Shown here piece after piece: positions 1 to 7,251 of a stretch of DNA of 9,480 nucleotides. The notes beneath the pieces were generated by a model, which did no database searches, had not been told where the DNA came from, and worked only from the letters and a program-made list of their open reading frames with translations. Source of the stretch: Parvicella sp963922585. Its GTDB lineage: Bacteria > Bacteroidota > Bacteroidia > Flavobacteriales_D > Parvicellaceae. The stretch spans positions 1-9,480 of the forward strand of contig CAWUIK010000096.1 of the NCBI GenBank assembly GCA_963922585.1, written 5' to 3'. Each line of letters begins with the position of its first letter. Within the stretch, counting starts at the first letter, position 1. The position numbers and the translations under genes were made by a program.

Positions 1-239
1 AGAAAATTGCCGCTGAAAAAGCAGCTGAAAAATTAAAACAAGAAACTGATAAAAAAGTAGATACATTTGTTATGAAAGCCAATAAAGAAACTGATGATGC
101 ACATAAAATATCATACGACAAAGCAAAAAAGGTTAGAGAAGAGGGTAATTCTAAAGCAGATGCAGTAGAAAATACTGCTCAAAGTCAAGCAGATAATATT
201 ATGAATAATGCCAACGCTCAAGTAGACAAACTGAAATAA
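1..239 (+). CDS. C-terminal end of a Lys/Ala-rich helical hypothetical protein (partial)
   Basis: An open frame enters from the left edge (first complete codon at 3) and stops at TAA 237-239, leaving 78 visible residues. The composition is very rich in Lys, Ala, Glu, Asp, Asn and Gln, with no Pro, Trp or Cys and a single Gly, as expected for one long, highly charged alpha-helix or coiled coil. Short Ala-Glu-Lys and Lys-Ala-Asp units recur (AAEKAAEKL near the start, SKADAVENTAQSQADN near the end). I do not recognise a specific family; the composition resembles LEA-like or TolA-like helical proteins, but composition alone is weak evidence. The start, any signal peptide or lipobox, and the promoter lie outside the window. 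Coding is supported by the uninterrupted frame and its ordered amphipathic pattern, while both other forward frames meet stops early. No clear terminator follows in the A-rich gap before recQ. Confidence 0.7.
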   Translation, partial: KIAAEKAAEKLKQETDKKVDTFVMKANKETDDAHKISYDKAKKVREEGNSKADAVENTAQSQADNIMNNANAQVDKLK

Positions 240-344
240 TCATCTACAAAAAACATCAACTTGAAGAAAAAAAAGTAAAAAAAATTAAATTCTATTAGTT
301 CGTAAAGATAAAATGTTGTAAATTTAGATTGTTAATTTTTCGAT

Positions 345-2549
345 ATGACACAAACAACATTAATGGAACCAAAAGAAGCTTTAAGAACTTATTTTGGTTT
401 CGACAAATTTAAAGGAGCGCAAGAAGAAGTTATTCAAAACTTGTTGGAAGGTAATCATACATTCGTGATTATGCCTACTGGAGGTGGTAAATCTCTTTGC
501 TATCAATTACCAGCATTAATGTCTGAGGGGACAGCAATTGTTGTTTCTCCCCTTATTGCCCTTATGAAAAACCAAGTTGATGCCATTAGGCAAGTTAGTG
601 ATAACGATAGTATTGCCCATTTTCTTAACTCTTCTTTAAACAAAACTGAAATCAATAAAGTTAAGTCAGACACAACTGCTGGAATTACAAAATTGTTGTA
701 TGTTGCACCTGAATCTTTAACCAAACAAGAAACCTTAGATTTTCTTAAAAGTATCAAAATATCTTTTTTTGCTATTGACGAAGCACATTGTATTAGTGAA
801 TGGGGACATGATTTTAGACCAGAATACAGAAAGTTAAGACCTATGATTGAAAGCATTGACAATGTTCCAATCATTGCTCTTACAGCTACTGCAACAGAAA
901 AAGTACAACTTGACATCCAAAAAAATTTAGGAATGTTGGATGCCAAACTTTTCAAAGCATCATTCAATCGTCACAATCTTTATTATGAGGTAAGACCTAA
1001 AAAAGATGTTCAAAAAAATATCATTCAATTTATAAAAGAAAGACCTGGAAAATCAGGTATAATATACTGTTTGAGTAGAAAAAAAGTTGAAGAAATTGCT
1101 GAAGTACTTAATGTCAATGGAATCAAAGCACTACCCTATCACGCTGGACTTGATGCCAATTCGAGAGCGAGGCATCAAGACATGTTTTTGATGGAGGATG
1201 TAGATGTGATTGTAGCAACAATAGCATTCGGAATGGGTATAGACAAGCCAGATGTAAGGTTTGTAATTCATCATGACATTCCAAAATCATTAGAGAGTTA
1301 TTACCAAGAAACTGGAAGAGCTGGAAGAGATGGTGGAGAAGGAGTATGTGTAGCATTTTATTCTTACAAGGATATCGAAAAACTAGAGAAATTTCTTCAT
1401 GGGAAGCCTTTGGCTGAACAAGAAATTGGATTTCAACTCCTCCAAGAAGTGGTTTCATATGCTGAAACAAGCATGAATAGAAGAAAATTCTTACTGCATT
1501 ATTTCGGTGAAGAATTTGACGAAATCAATGGAGAAGGTGCTGATATGTGTGATAATTCTAGATACCCGAAAGAAAAAGTTGAAGGTAAGGAAGATATTAA
1601 AGCATTATTAGAAACTGTAAAAGATTTAGAAGGAAAACACAAAATGAAATATTTTGTCGATTTACTTTCTGGAAAATTAACACAAGAAATCAAAACATAT
1701 AAACACGATACTTACAAAAATTTTGGGATTGGTAAAGAAAAAGAAGAAGGCTTTTGGAGTGGCGCTATTCGTCAAAGTATCGTAGAAGGGTTGATTGGTA
1801 AAGAAATTGAATCGTACGGTACATTATATATAACTGATAAAGGAAAAGAATTTATTCAAAATCCTAAATCATTTATGATCATCAAACAGAACGATTTCAG
1901 CGATGCAGATGGTGAAGATACTCATGTAAAACAAGGTGTGGCTGGAGGTCATTCTGCAGATGAAGTACTGTTTAAAATGTTGAAAGATCTCAGAAAGAAA
2001 ATTGCAACAGAAATGAATGTACCTCCTTTTGTAGTTTTCCAAGATCCATCATTAGAGGATATGACCATACAATATCCGATAACTTTGGAAGAATTACAAA
2101 ATGTAAATGGTGTTGGGACAGGTAAAGCACAAAGGTATGGGAAACCATTTATTGAATTGATTAGTGCTTATGTTACAGAAAATGAAATCGACAGACCTCA
2201 AGACTTTGTTGTAAAATCGATTGTGAATAAAAGCGGAGCCAAGGTAAACATCATCATGAATATCGATAAAAAACTTCCTTTAGACATTATTGCAAAAAGT
2301 CAACAAAAAGATTTAGATGAATTTATTACTGAACTCGAAGGGATAGTATCGTCTGGAACTAAGTTAAACATCGATTATTATTTGAATGAAATTCTTGATG
2401 AAGATGCTATTGAAGAAATTTACGACTACTTTATGGAGGATGCCGAAACAGATTCTATAGATGATGCTATAAAAGAGTTTGATGGAGATTATTCTGAACA
2501 AGAATTACGTTTGGTCAGACTAAAATTTATGAGTGAAGTAGCTAATTAA
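345..2549 (+). CDS. recQ: ATP-dependent DNA helicase RecQ
   Basis: Superfamily 2 3'-to-5' DNA helicase acting in the cytoplasm in recombination and replication-fork repair. The 734 residues show the full motor: Walker A TGGGKS (45-50, K49), motif Ia VVSPLIALMKNQ (66-77), DEAH box 145-148 followed by the RecQ aromatic-rich loop (CISEWGHDFRPEY, 149-161), motif III TATAT near 180-184, motif IV around IIYCLSRKK (239-247), motif V ATIAFGMGIDKPDVR (291-305) and arginine-finger motif VI QETGRAGRDG (321-330). A RecQ-Ct region (about 346-410), RQC winged helix (about 412-515), HRDC domain (about 536-612) and a C-terminal extension (613-734) follow. The extension makes it longer than the roughly 610-residue E. 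coli enzyme. The usual four zinc-binding cysteines are absent: the matching positions read N378, G398, M401 and N404. The start could instead be the in-frame ATG at 363, which begins closer to the conserved ALRTYFGFDKFKG block. Neither ATG has a Shine-Dalgarno sequence. Product assignment is very secure. Confidence 0.97.
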   Translation: MTQTTLMEPKEALRTYFGFDKFKGAQEEVIQNLLEGNHTFVIMPTGGGKSLCYQLPALMSEGTAIVVSPLIALMKNQVDAIRQVSDNDSIAHFLNSSLNKTEINKVKSDTTAGITKLLYVAPESLTKQETLDFLKSIKISFFAIDEAHCISEWGHDFRPEYRKLRPMIESIDNVPIIALTATATEKVQLDIQKNLGMLDAKLFKASFNRHNLYYEVRPKKDVQKNIIQFIKERPGKSGIIYCLSRKKVEEIAEVLNVNGIKALPYHAGLDANSRARHQDMFLMEDVDVIVATIAFGMGIDKPDVRFVIHHDIPKSLESYYQETGRAGRDGGEGVCVAFYSYKDIEKLEKFLHGKPLAEQEIGFQLLQEVVSYAETSMNRRKFLLHYFGEEFDEINGEGADMCDNSRYPKEKVEGKEDIKALLETVKDLEGKHKMKYFVDLLSGKLTQEIKTYKHDTYKNFGIGKEKEEGFWSGAIRQSIVEGLIGKEIESYGTLYITDKGKEFIQNPKSFMIIKQNDFSDADGEDTHVKQGVAGGHSADEVLFKMLKDLRKKIATEMNVPPFVVFQDPSLEDMTIQYPITLEELQNVNGVGTGKAQRYGKPFIELISAYVTENEIDRPQDFVVKSIVNKSGAKVNIIMNIDKKLPLDIIAKSQQKDLDEFITELEGIVSSGTKLNIDYYLNEILDEDAIEEIYDYFMEDAETDSIDDAIKEFDGDYSEQELRLVRLKFMSEVAN

Positions 2550-2593
2550 TACTTTACCACTAACAATTATTTTTAACCACTTGATAATTTTTT

Positions 2594-2625
2594 TATGTCA
2601 CAGGCAACTTTTTTTATTACTTTGC
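2594..2625 (+). promoter_or_regulatory. Candidate Bacteroidota-type promoter of the T9SS cargo gene
   Basis: TTACTTTG at 2617-2624 matches the Bacteroidota -7 consensus TAnnTTTG at all but one fixed base and is followed by C. TATG at 2594-2597, a 3 of 4 match to the -33 TTTG, lies exactly 19 bases upstream. Transcription would begin near 2630, giving a short A-rich leader of about 25 bases before the ATG at 2655. The same TATG-N19-core arrangement occurs before the gene at 4698, which strengthens the call. No start site has been measured. Confidence 0.5.
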
Positions 2626-2654
2626 ATCTTTAAAACATAACAATAATTAAAACT

Positions 2655-4547
2655 ATGAAAAAAATCTACTTAGGACTAGGGCTTTTGGCTTTATCTACTG
2701 GAGCAATTGCTCAAACAAGTGTAGTAACGAGAGACGCTATTACCTTTCAACGTTTAGATTTCTCTAAACAAGATAACATTATCAAAAAAGATGTTATTGC
2801 AAATTCAAACAAAGCATTGGGTGTAACTGTGTGGAGTGATGACTTTTCAGATCCAATGACTTGGACTGTTGATAACAATGGGCAAACTGGTGCTGAATTC
2901 GGATGGAATATCAACACTACAAACGAAGGTTGGTTTACTGGTAGTGGCCTTGGAGGAGTAATCAACTCTACTTCTGATGGTAATTTTGCTGAAGTGCAAA
3001 ATGGAGATTACAATGCTGGTGATCAAGCGACTGGTGTTGTTTATAATCTAACAACTGCAAACCCTATTGATGTTAACACACTTACAAGTGGAGTTAACAA
3101 CGTGGTTTTACAGTTTGAACAATTTGGTGCACTATTTAATGATAGCCAAACTATTTTAGTAAGTACAGATGGTACTACTTGGACAGAAGTTGGTAGCAAC
3201 AACAATAGAACAACTTTTGTTGGTAATAACCCTTCTGCAGTATATGCAAATTCTGAAACTGTTACTTACAACATTTCTTCTGCAATTCAAGCAAATCCTT
3301 CAACTGTTTGGATTAGATTTTCTTGGACTTCAAGATTTGCAACTCAAATGGACCCTGTAGCTTGGACTACATTTGGATGGTTTATTGATGATGTTGCCAT
3401 CGTTACATCTCCTGATCATGACTTAACTTTGAATGGAGTAAGAATGTTCTCAGGGCCACAAGAACTTCCTTATTACATTGTTCCTACTGGTCAAGTTACA
3501 GATATTAACTTTTTTGGATCAGTAACTAATAATGGTACACAATCACAAACTAACACTGTACTTTCTGTAACTGCTGGAGGTAATACTTACACTTCTGCTA
3601 CAGGTTTTGATCAAGCGCCATTAATGACTGATACATTATTTACAACTACTGCTTTCAATCCTGGAACTGCTGTTGCAACTTATCCAATTAACTTTTCTGT
3701 AGGTTCTGACTTTACTGATGATGTACCTGGAGATAATACTGGAGCTGAAACTATGTACGTTACAAACCACATCTACGCTCGAGATAAAGCTGGTTTAACT
3801 GGTGCAGCTACTACTGGATCTGTATCTAACTGGGCTGGAACAGGTCCTGGAGATAATTTTAGAATTGGAAATATCTTTGACATCGTTGCTGATCAAACTG
3901 TGTATGCAGTTACTGTAAAATTATCTGGAACAGTTCCTACTGGAGGTGCTTTGACTTATTGTCAAATCTACAAATTTGATGCTGGTTCACAAACTTATGT
4001 TCTTTTAGAAGAGACTGAAGAGAAAAACATTACTACTGCTGCTCAAATAACCAATATGCAAACTTACATTTTAAACAATCCAGTTGATTTATTCGCTGGT
4101 GATGATTTACTTGTAGTTGCTGGTCACTATGGTGAAGAAATATCTTTTGCATACTCTGGATCTGCTCCTGATGGATCTGTTGTAGGATTTGATGCTTCTG
4201 GAAGTTTAGTTGGATTGGCTAATCCAGTAAATATCTGTGTGAGATTAAACTTTGATGAGTCTATATCTGTTCAAGAAGAAAACAATGGTGTAGCTGTTGG
4301 TCAAAACTTCCCAAACCCATACAATGGAAATACTCAAGTAAACTATACTTTAACTTCTACAGAAGAAGTAATGGTAGAAATTACTGACCTTACTGGAAAA
4401 GTAATTGCAGTGATGAATGAAGGTGTTAGAACTGCTGGTTCTCATACTTTAACTTTCAACAGTGATAATATGGCTGCTGGAACTTACTTCTACACACTTT
4501 CTACTTCGAAAGGAAAAGTAACTAAATCTATGGTGGTTGCTAAATAA
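2655..4547 (+). CDS. Secreted T9SS cargo protein with type A C-terminal sorting domain
   Basis: A 630-residue exported protein of unknown specific function. Residues 1-19 form a Sec signal peptide (KK, hydrophobic GLGLLALSTG, cleavage at AIA|Q), giving a mature N-terminal Gln as is common in Bacteroidota. Residues about 58-250 resemble a MAM-like or 'choice-of-anchor' beta-sandwich, opening with WSDDFSDPMTW and closing with GWFIDDVAIV; such domains often bind sugars or mediate adhesion. Residues about 256-370 look like an Ig/CARDB-like beta domain. Residues about 371-535 are beta-rich and unassigned. The tail (about 540-630) is a Por_Secre_tail/TIGR04183-type domain, with NFPNPYNGNTQVNYTL (551-566), VEITDLTGKVI (574-584) and a final AAGTYFYTLSTSKGKVTKSMV stretch. 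This tail directs passage through the outer membrane by T9SS, usually followed by cleavage and surface attachment. No protease or hydrolase catalytic motif is visible. By eye, codon use favours ACT, GCT and AAC, suggesting strong expression. It stands alone between its own promoter and terminator. Confidence 0.92.
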   Translation: MKKIYLGLGLLALSTGAIAQTSVVTRDAITFQRLDFSKQDNIIKKDVIANSNKALGVTVWSDDFSDPMTWTVDNNGQTGAEFGWNINTTNEGWFTGSGLGGVINSTSDGNFAEVQNGDYNAGDQATGVVYNLTTANPIDVNTLTSGVNNVVLQFEQFGALFNDSQTILVSTDGTTWTEVGSNNNRTTFVGNNPSAVYANSETVTYNISSAIQANPSTVWIRFSWTSRFATQMDPVAWTTFGWFIDDVAIVTSPDHDLTLNGVRMFSGPQELPYYIVPTGQVTDINFFGSVTNNGTQSQTNTVLSVTAGGNTYTSATGFDQAPLMTDTLFTTTAFNPGTAVATYPINFSVGSDFTDDVPGDNTGAETMYVTNHIYARDKAGLTGAATTGSVSNWAGTGPGDNFRIGNIFDIVADQTVYAVTVKLSGTVPTGGALTYCQIYKFDAGSQTYVLLEETEEKNITTAAQITNMQTYILNNPVDLFAGDDLLVVAGHYGEEISFAYSGSAPDGSVVGFDASGSLVGLANPVNICVRLNFDESISVQEENNGVAVGQNFPNPYNGNTQVNYTLTSTEEVMVEITDLTGKVIAVMNEGVRTAGSHTLTFNSDNMAAGTYFYTLSTSKGKVTKSMVVAK

Positions 4548-4574
4548 GCGATTGTCATTTTAAATATTCATTAT

Positions 4575-4608
4575 AAAAGGAAGTTCAGTTTTGGACTTCC
4601 TTTTTTTT
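4575..4608 (+). terminator. Strong intrinsic terminator after the T9SS cargo gene
   Basis: A perfect-length 12-base-pair stem, AAAAGGAAGTTC (4575-4586) against GGACTTCCTTTT (4593-4604), contains one G-U wobble and closes a 6-base loop, AGTTTT. The right arm runs directly into a T tract ending at 4608. It lies 28 bases after the stop codon at 4547 and separates this gene from the polysaccharide unit starting at 4698. Confidence 0.9.
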
Positions 4609-4647
4609 GTTTCTTTACAATAATTTATATGCTATGTTGTTTGGATA

Positions 4648-4679
4648 TATGGTTATTAACTTAAGTTTACTATTTTTGC
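4648..4679 (+). promoter_or_regulatory. Candidate Bacteroidota-type promoter of the co-polymerase/ligase unit
   Basis: TATTTTTG at 4671-4678 is a perfect TAnnTTTG -7 element, followed by C. TATG at 4648-4651 is placed exactly 19 bases upstream as a 3 of 4 match to the -33 TTTG; another TTTG at 4640-4643 is 27 bases away, longer than usual. Transcription would begin around 4684, leaving a leader of about 14 bases before the ATG at 4698. The bases just after the core (GCATCTAAAAAC) resemble those after the promoter at 2617 (GCATCTTTAAAAC). Confidence 0.65.
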
Positions 4680-4697
4680 GCATCTAAAAACACACAC

Positions 4698-5699
4698 ATG
4701 GAAAACAACAAAGAAAATTTTAATGCAAAAGACATTATAGATTTCTTATGGAAACATAAAAAACCAATCCTAATACTTGGAATTCTTGCTGCAGTTGTTT
4801 CATCAATTGTTTCCTTAATGATTGAAGAAAAATACAAGTCAACCGTGACCATATATCCTACTAAAGCAAGTGCTGTATTTTATAGCGAAATCATCACAGA
4901 AAATCAAGAAGTAGGTAGGTTTGGAGAAGAAGCTGAAGCAGAACAAATGCTTCAAATTTTGGAATCTTCAAAAATTAGAGATAAAGTGATTTCAAAATTC
5001 AACTTGATGCAACACTACGAAATTGATACTGCAAGTAAATATAAATACTATGATTTAGCAGAAACCTATAGTGATTTGATTAGTTTTAGTAGAAACAACA
5101 AAGGCGCTGTTATCATTAGTGTTTTGGACAAAGATATCGACACTGCTGTAATGATTGCATCTTATATCGCAGATTTGTTTGACAGTACTAAAAATAACAT
5201 CATTCATGAAAGAGCCATTTATGATTATGAAATTAAAAAAGAAAATTTGATTACACTTCAAAAAGAAATGGCTGCTTTACAAGATTCTATTTCTACTTTG
5301 ACAAGTCAAGGTGTAGTAACCGAAGACGGATATGAAGGATTGGTATTAGCAATGGTGAATTCAAAAGATGCTACTACAAGAGATTTATATCTCAAAAAAA
5401 TGGAAATGACAGAAAAATACGGAGGATTACTAAATACTCTGATCACAGAAGCTGGCCTTTTAGCCTCAAGAGTTTCTACCATGTCTTTTTTAACCAATCA
5501 AGCAGAGACATCTGCTACCAAAAACATTTCTCATCAGTTTAAAATTGAAGAAGCAACTGTACCTATTAAAAAATCTTATCCTATAAGATGGTTGATTGTA
5601 GTAGTTTCGACTTTTTCGACCGTTTTTATGGTTATTGTTTTGCTTCTTTTCTATGAAAAAATAAAAGAATTAAACCTCAAGTCCAAAACCAATTCGTAG
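4698..5699 (+). CDS. Wzz-like polysaccharide co-polymerase (chain-length determinant family)
   Basis: A 333-residue inner-membrane protein of the Wzz/polysaccharide co-polymerase type, which sets chain length of a surface glycan by acting with a Wzy polymerase. An N-terminal cytoplasmic segment (DIIDFLWKHKKPI, 12-24) leads into TM1 (about 23-42), then the start of the periplasmic domain with the family-typical YKSTVTIYP (46-54). The periplasmic part (about 43-295) holds a helical region likely to form a coiled coil (about 170-202, with YDYEIKKENLITLQKEMAAL). The Pro-containing segment ATVPIKKSYPIRW (286-298) precedes TM2 (about 297-318), as is typical of the family, and a short Lys-rich tail follows. 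No BY-kinase domain or Walker motif is present, so it is of the kinase-free type. The ATG at 4698 has an A-rich upstream region and no Shine-Dalgarno sequence. Its stop lies 4 bases before the next gene, implying one operon. Confidence 0.85.
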   Translation: MENNKENFNAKDIIDFLWKHKKPILILGILAAVVSSIVSLMIEEKYKSTVTIYPTKASAVFYSEIITENQEVGRFGEEAEAEQMLQILESSKIRDKVISKFNLMQHYEIDTASKYKYYDLAETYSDLISFSRNNKGAVIISVLDKDIDTAVMIASYIADLFDSTKNNIIHERAIYDYEIKKENLITLQKEMAALQDSISTLTSQGVVTEDGYEGLVLAMVNSKDATTRDLYLKKMEMTEKYGGLLNTLITEAGLLASRVSTMSFLTNQAETSATKNISHQFKIEEATVPIKKSYPIRWLIVVVSTFSTVFMVIVLLLFYEKIKELNLKSKTNS

Positions 5700-5703
5700 T
5701 ATT

Positions 5704-7146
5704 TTGTTGAGCCTACTCAAAAATCAATGGATCTATTTACTAGGGTTTATATTTATAGGTATAAACTGTTGGTTTTATTATACCAATGATTTTTATTTGT
5801 TAAACTTACTTCCTTTTGCATTTATAACAATATTTGCCGCATTATTTTCACTTGACAAACTCTTTTTGTTTGTAGCATTTTGCACGCCATTGTCTTTGAA
5901 TTTAGAAGAACTTTCAGGAGGGATTGGGCTTTATTTACCCACCGAACCGATTCTTTTTTTAATGATGATTATTTTTTTGGTTAAACAAATTTTGGACAAT
6001 ACCAAAAGGGACAGAAAAGTAATCAATCATCCAATAAGTATTGCCATTTATTTTCATTTTGCATGGATGTTTTTGACTTCGCTCACAAGTGAATTGCCGA
6101 TTGTTTCTTTTAAATATTTTCTGTCTCAACTTTGGTTTGTAATTCCCTGTTATTTCTTTGGAATATGGTTTTTCAAAAGCGACAAAAAAAACATCATGCG
6201 GTTTATTTGGGCGTATTTACTTCCACTTACTTTTGTATTGTTATTTACGGTTATCAAACATGCAGGACATGGATTTAGTGAAGAAACTGGGCATTGGATT
6301 ATGAGTCCGTTTTTCAAAGATCACACTTCTTATGGTGCCATTATAGCATTGTTTATTCCAATTGTGGTAATGCTTGCTTTCAATAAGGAGTTTTCTTTTG
6401 AAACAAGAAGTTTACTTTTTGTAATGCTTATCATTTTTTCCATAGCACTTTTTTACAGTTATACAAGAGCTGCCTGGCTGAGTGTAGTTGCTGCGGGAAT
6501 GGTTTATTTACTTTTTTTATTTAAAATTAAGTTCAAGTACTTAGTTTATGTAGGTTCTATAGCAGGAATATTCATAGCGATTAATTGGACAGAACTCAAT
6601 TATATGATTAGAAAAAATGACGCTGAGCATACCACAGAAAATTTCAGTGAAAGGATAGAATCCATGTCTAACGTTTCGTCAGACGCTTCTAATTTAGAAA
6701 GGTTGAACAGATGGAATTCTGCTATGAAAATGTTTTACGAAAAACCAATTGTTGGATGGGGTCCTGGAACCTACGCAATGCTTTACGCGCCTTTTCAAGC
6801 TCCAGAAGATTTAACCATAATAAGTACTAATTTTGGTACAGGTGGAAATGCACATAGCGAATATTTAGGACCTCTTGCGGAACAAGGCGTTTTGGGACTT
6901 GTCTCAATGATTTTGCTTCTAATTGCCATTTTTTATACTGCTTCTAGACTATACCTTAATGTAGAGAACAAACAATTTAGAAGAATTGTGATGATGCTTT
7001 TACTGGCTTTAGTGACTTACTTTACGCATGGAGTTCTCAACAACTATATGGATACTGATAAAGCATCCGTTCCAATATGGACTTTTATAGCCATCATAGT
7101 GACGATAGATGTTTATCACACAAAAATAGAAAGAAAAGTGAATTAA
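5704..7146 (+). CDS. O-antigen ligase / Wzy-type polymerase family membrane protein
   Basis: A 480-residue multi-pass inner-membrane protein with about 11-13 predicted hydrophobic helices and one large periplasmic loop (about 295-393). It carries Wzy_C/O-antigen ligase family signs: SYTRAAWLSV (252-261, R255), VGWGPGTYAMLY (350-361) and NAHSEYLGPLAEQGVLGL (382-399, H384), matching the Arg and His positions important in WaaL and Wzy enzymes. It would either polymerise undecaprenol-linked repeat units or ligate a finished glycan to an acceptor; the sequence does not decide between these. The adjacent Wzz-like gene favours polymerase. There is no in-frame ATG or GTG between the upstream in-frame stop (TAA 5671-5673) and the first hydrophobic segment. 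Translation must begin at TTG 5704 or TTG 5707 (or, less likely, ATT 5701). The first internal Met is at residue 87, beyond several membrane helices. The 4-base gap to the upstream stop suggests translational coupling. Confidence 0.88.
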   Translation: MLSLLKNQWIYLLGFIFIGINCWFYYTNDFYLLNLLPFAFITIFAALFSLDKLFLFVAFCTPLSLNLEELSGGIGLYLPTEPILFLMMIIFLVKQILDNTKRDRKVINHPISIAIYFHFAWMFLTSLTSELPIVSFKYFLSQLWFVIPCYFFGIWFFKSDKKNIMRFIWAYLLPLTFVLLFTVIKHAGHGFSEETGHWIMSPFFKDHTSYGAIIALFIPIVVMLAFNKEFSFETRSLLFVMLIIFSIALFYSYTRAAWLSVVAAGMVYLLFLFKIKFKYLVYVGSIAGIFIAINWTELNYMIRKNDAEHTTENFSERIESMSNVSSDASNLERLNRWNSAMKMFYEKPIVGWGPGTYAMLYAPFQAPEDLTIISTNFGTGGNAHSEYLGPLAEQGVLGLVSMILLLIAIFYTASRLYLNVENKQFRRIVMMLLLALVTYFTHGVLNNYMDTDKASVPIWTFIAIIVTIDVYHTKIERKVN

Positions 7147-7251
7147 TCATTTTCGATATTCCTCTGGAATTTCAGATTCTATACTCACTTCTAGATTTTA
7201 CTCTTATCTGTTATTGTTTTTTTTCGAAATAAATTATTCTAAATTAATAAA

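Noticed and set aside
240..344. A-rich gap before recQ considered for a small RNA or terminator.
   Set aside because: No stem of useful length and no T run after a stem; only A-rich sequence and a weak -7-like site.
503..1693. Three open frames of 64-154 codons on the - strand inside recQ.
   Set aside because: They lie opposite a gene with complete RecQ motifs, have no family features, and are explained by codon bias of the real gene.
2747..3360. Short open frames on both strands inside the T9SS cargo gene.
   Set aside because: They overlap a protein with a clear signal peptide and sorting tail and show no independent start region or recognisable motif.
4670..5497. Open frames on the - strand inside and just before the Wzz-like gene.
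   Set aside because: They are shadows of a well-supported gene; the one at 4670-4852 also covers the candidate promoter, which argues against coding.
7173..7224. Possible terminator between the convergent genes: TAGAT (7192-7196) and ATCTG (7206-7210) followed by a run of eight T (7217-7224).
   Set aside because: The stem is only about five pairs, one of them a wobble, is AT-rich, and is separated from the T run by six bases; too weak to annotate as a terminator.
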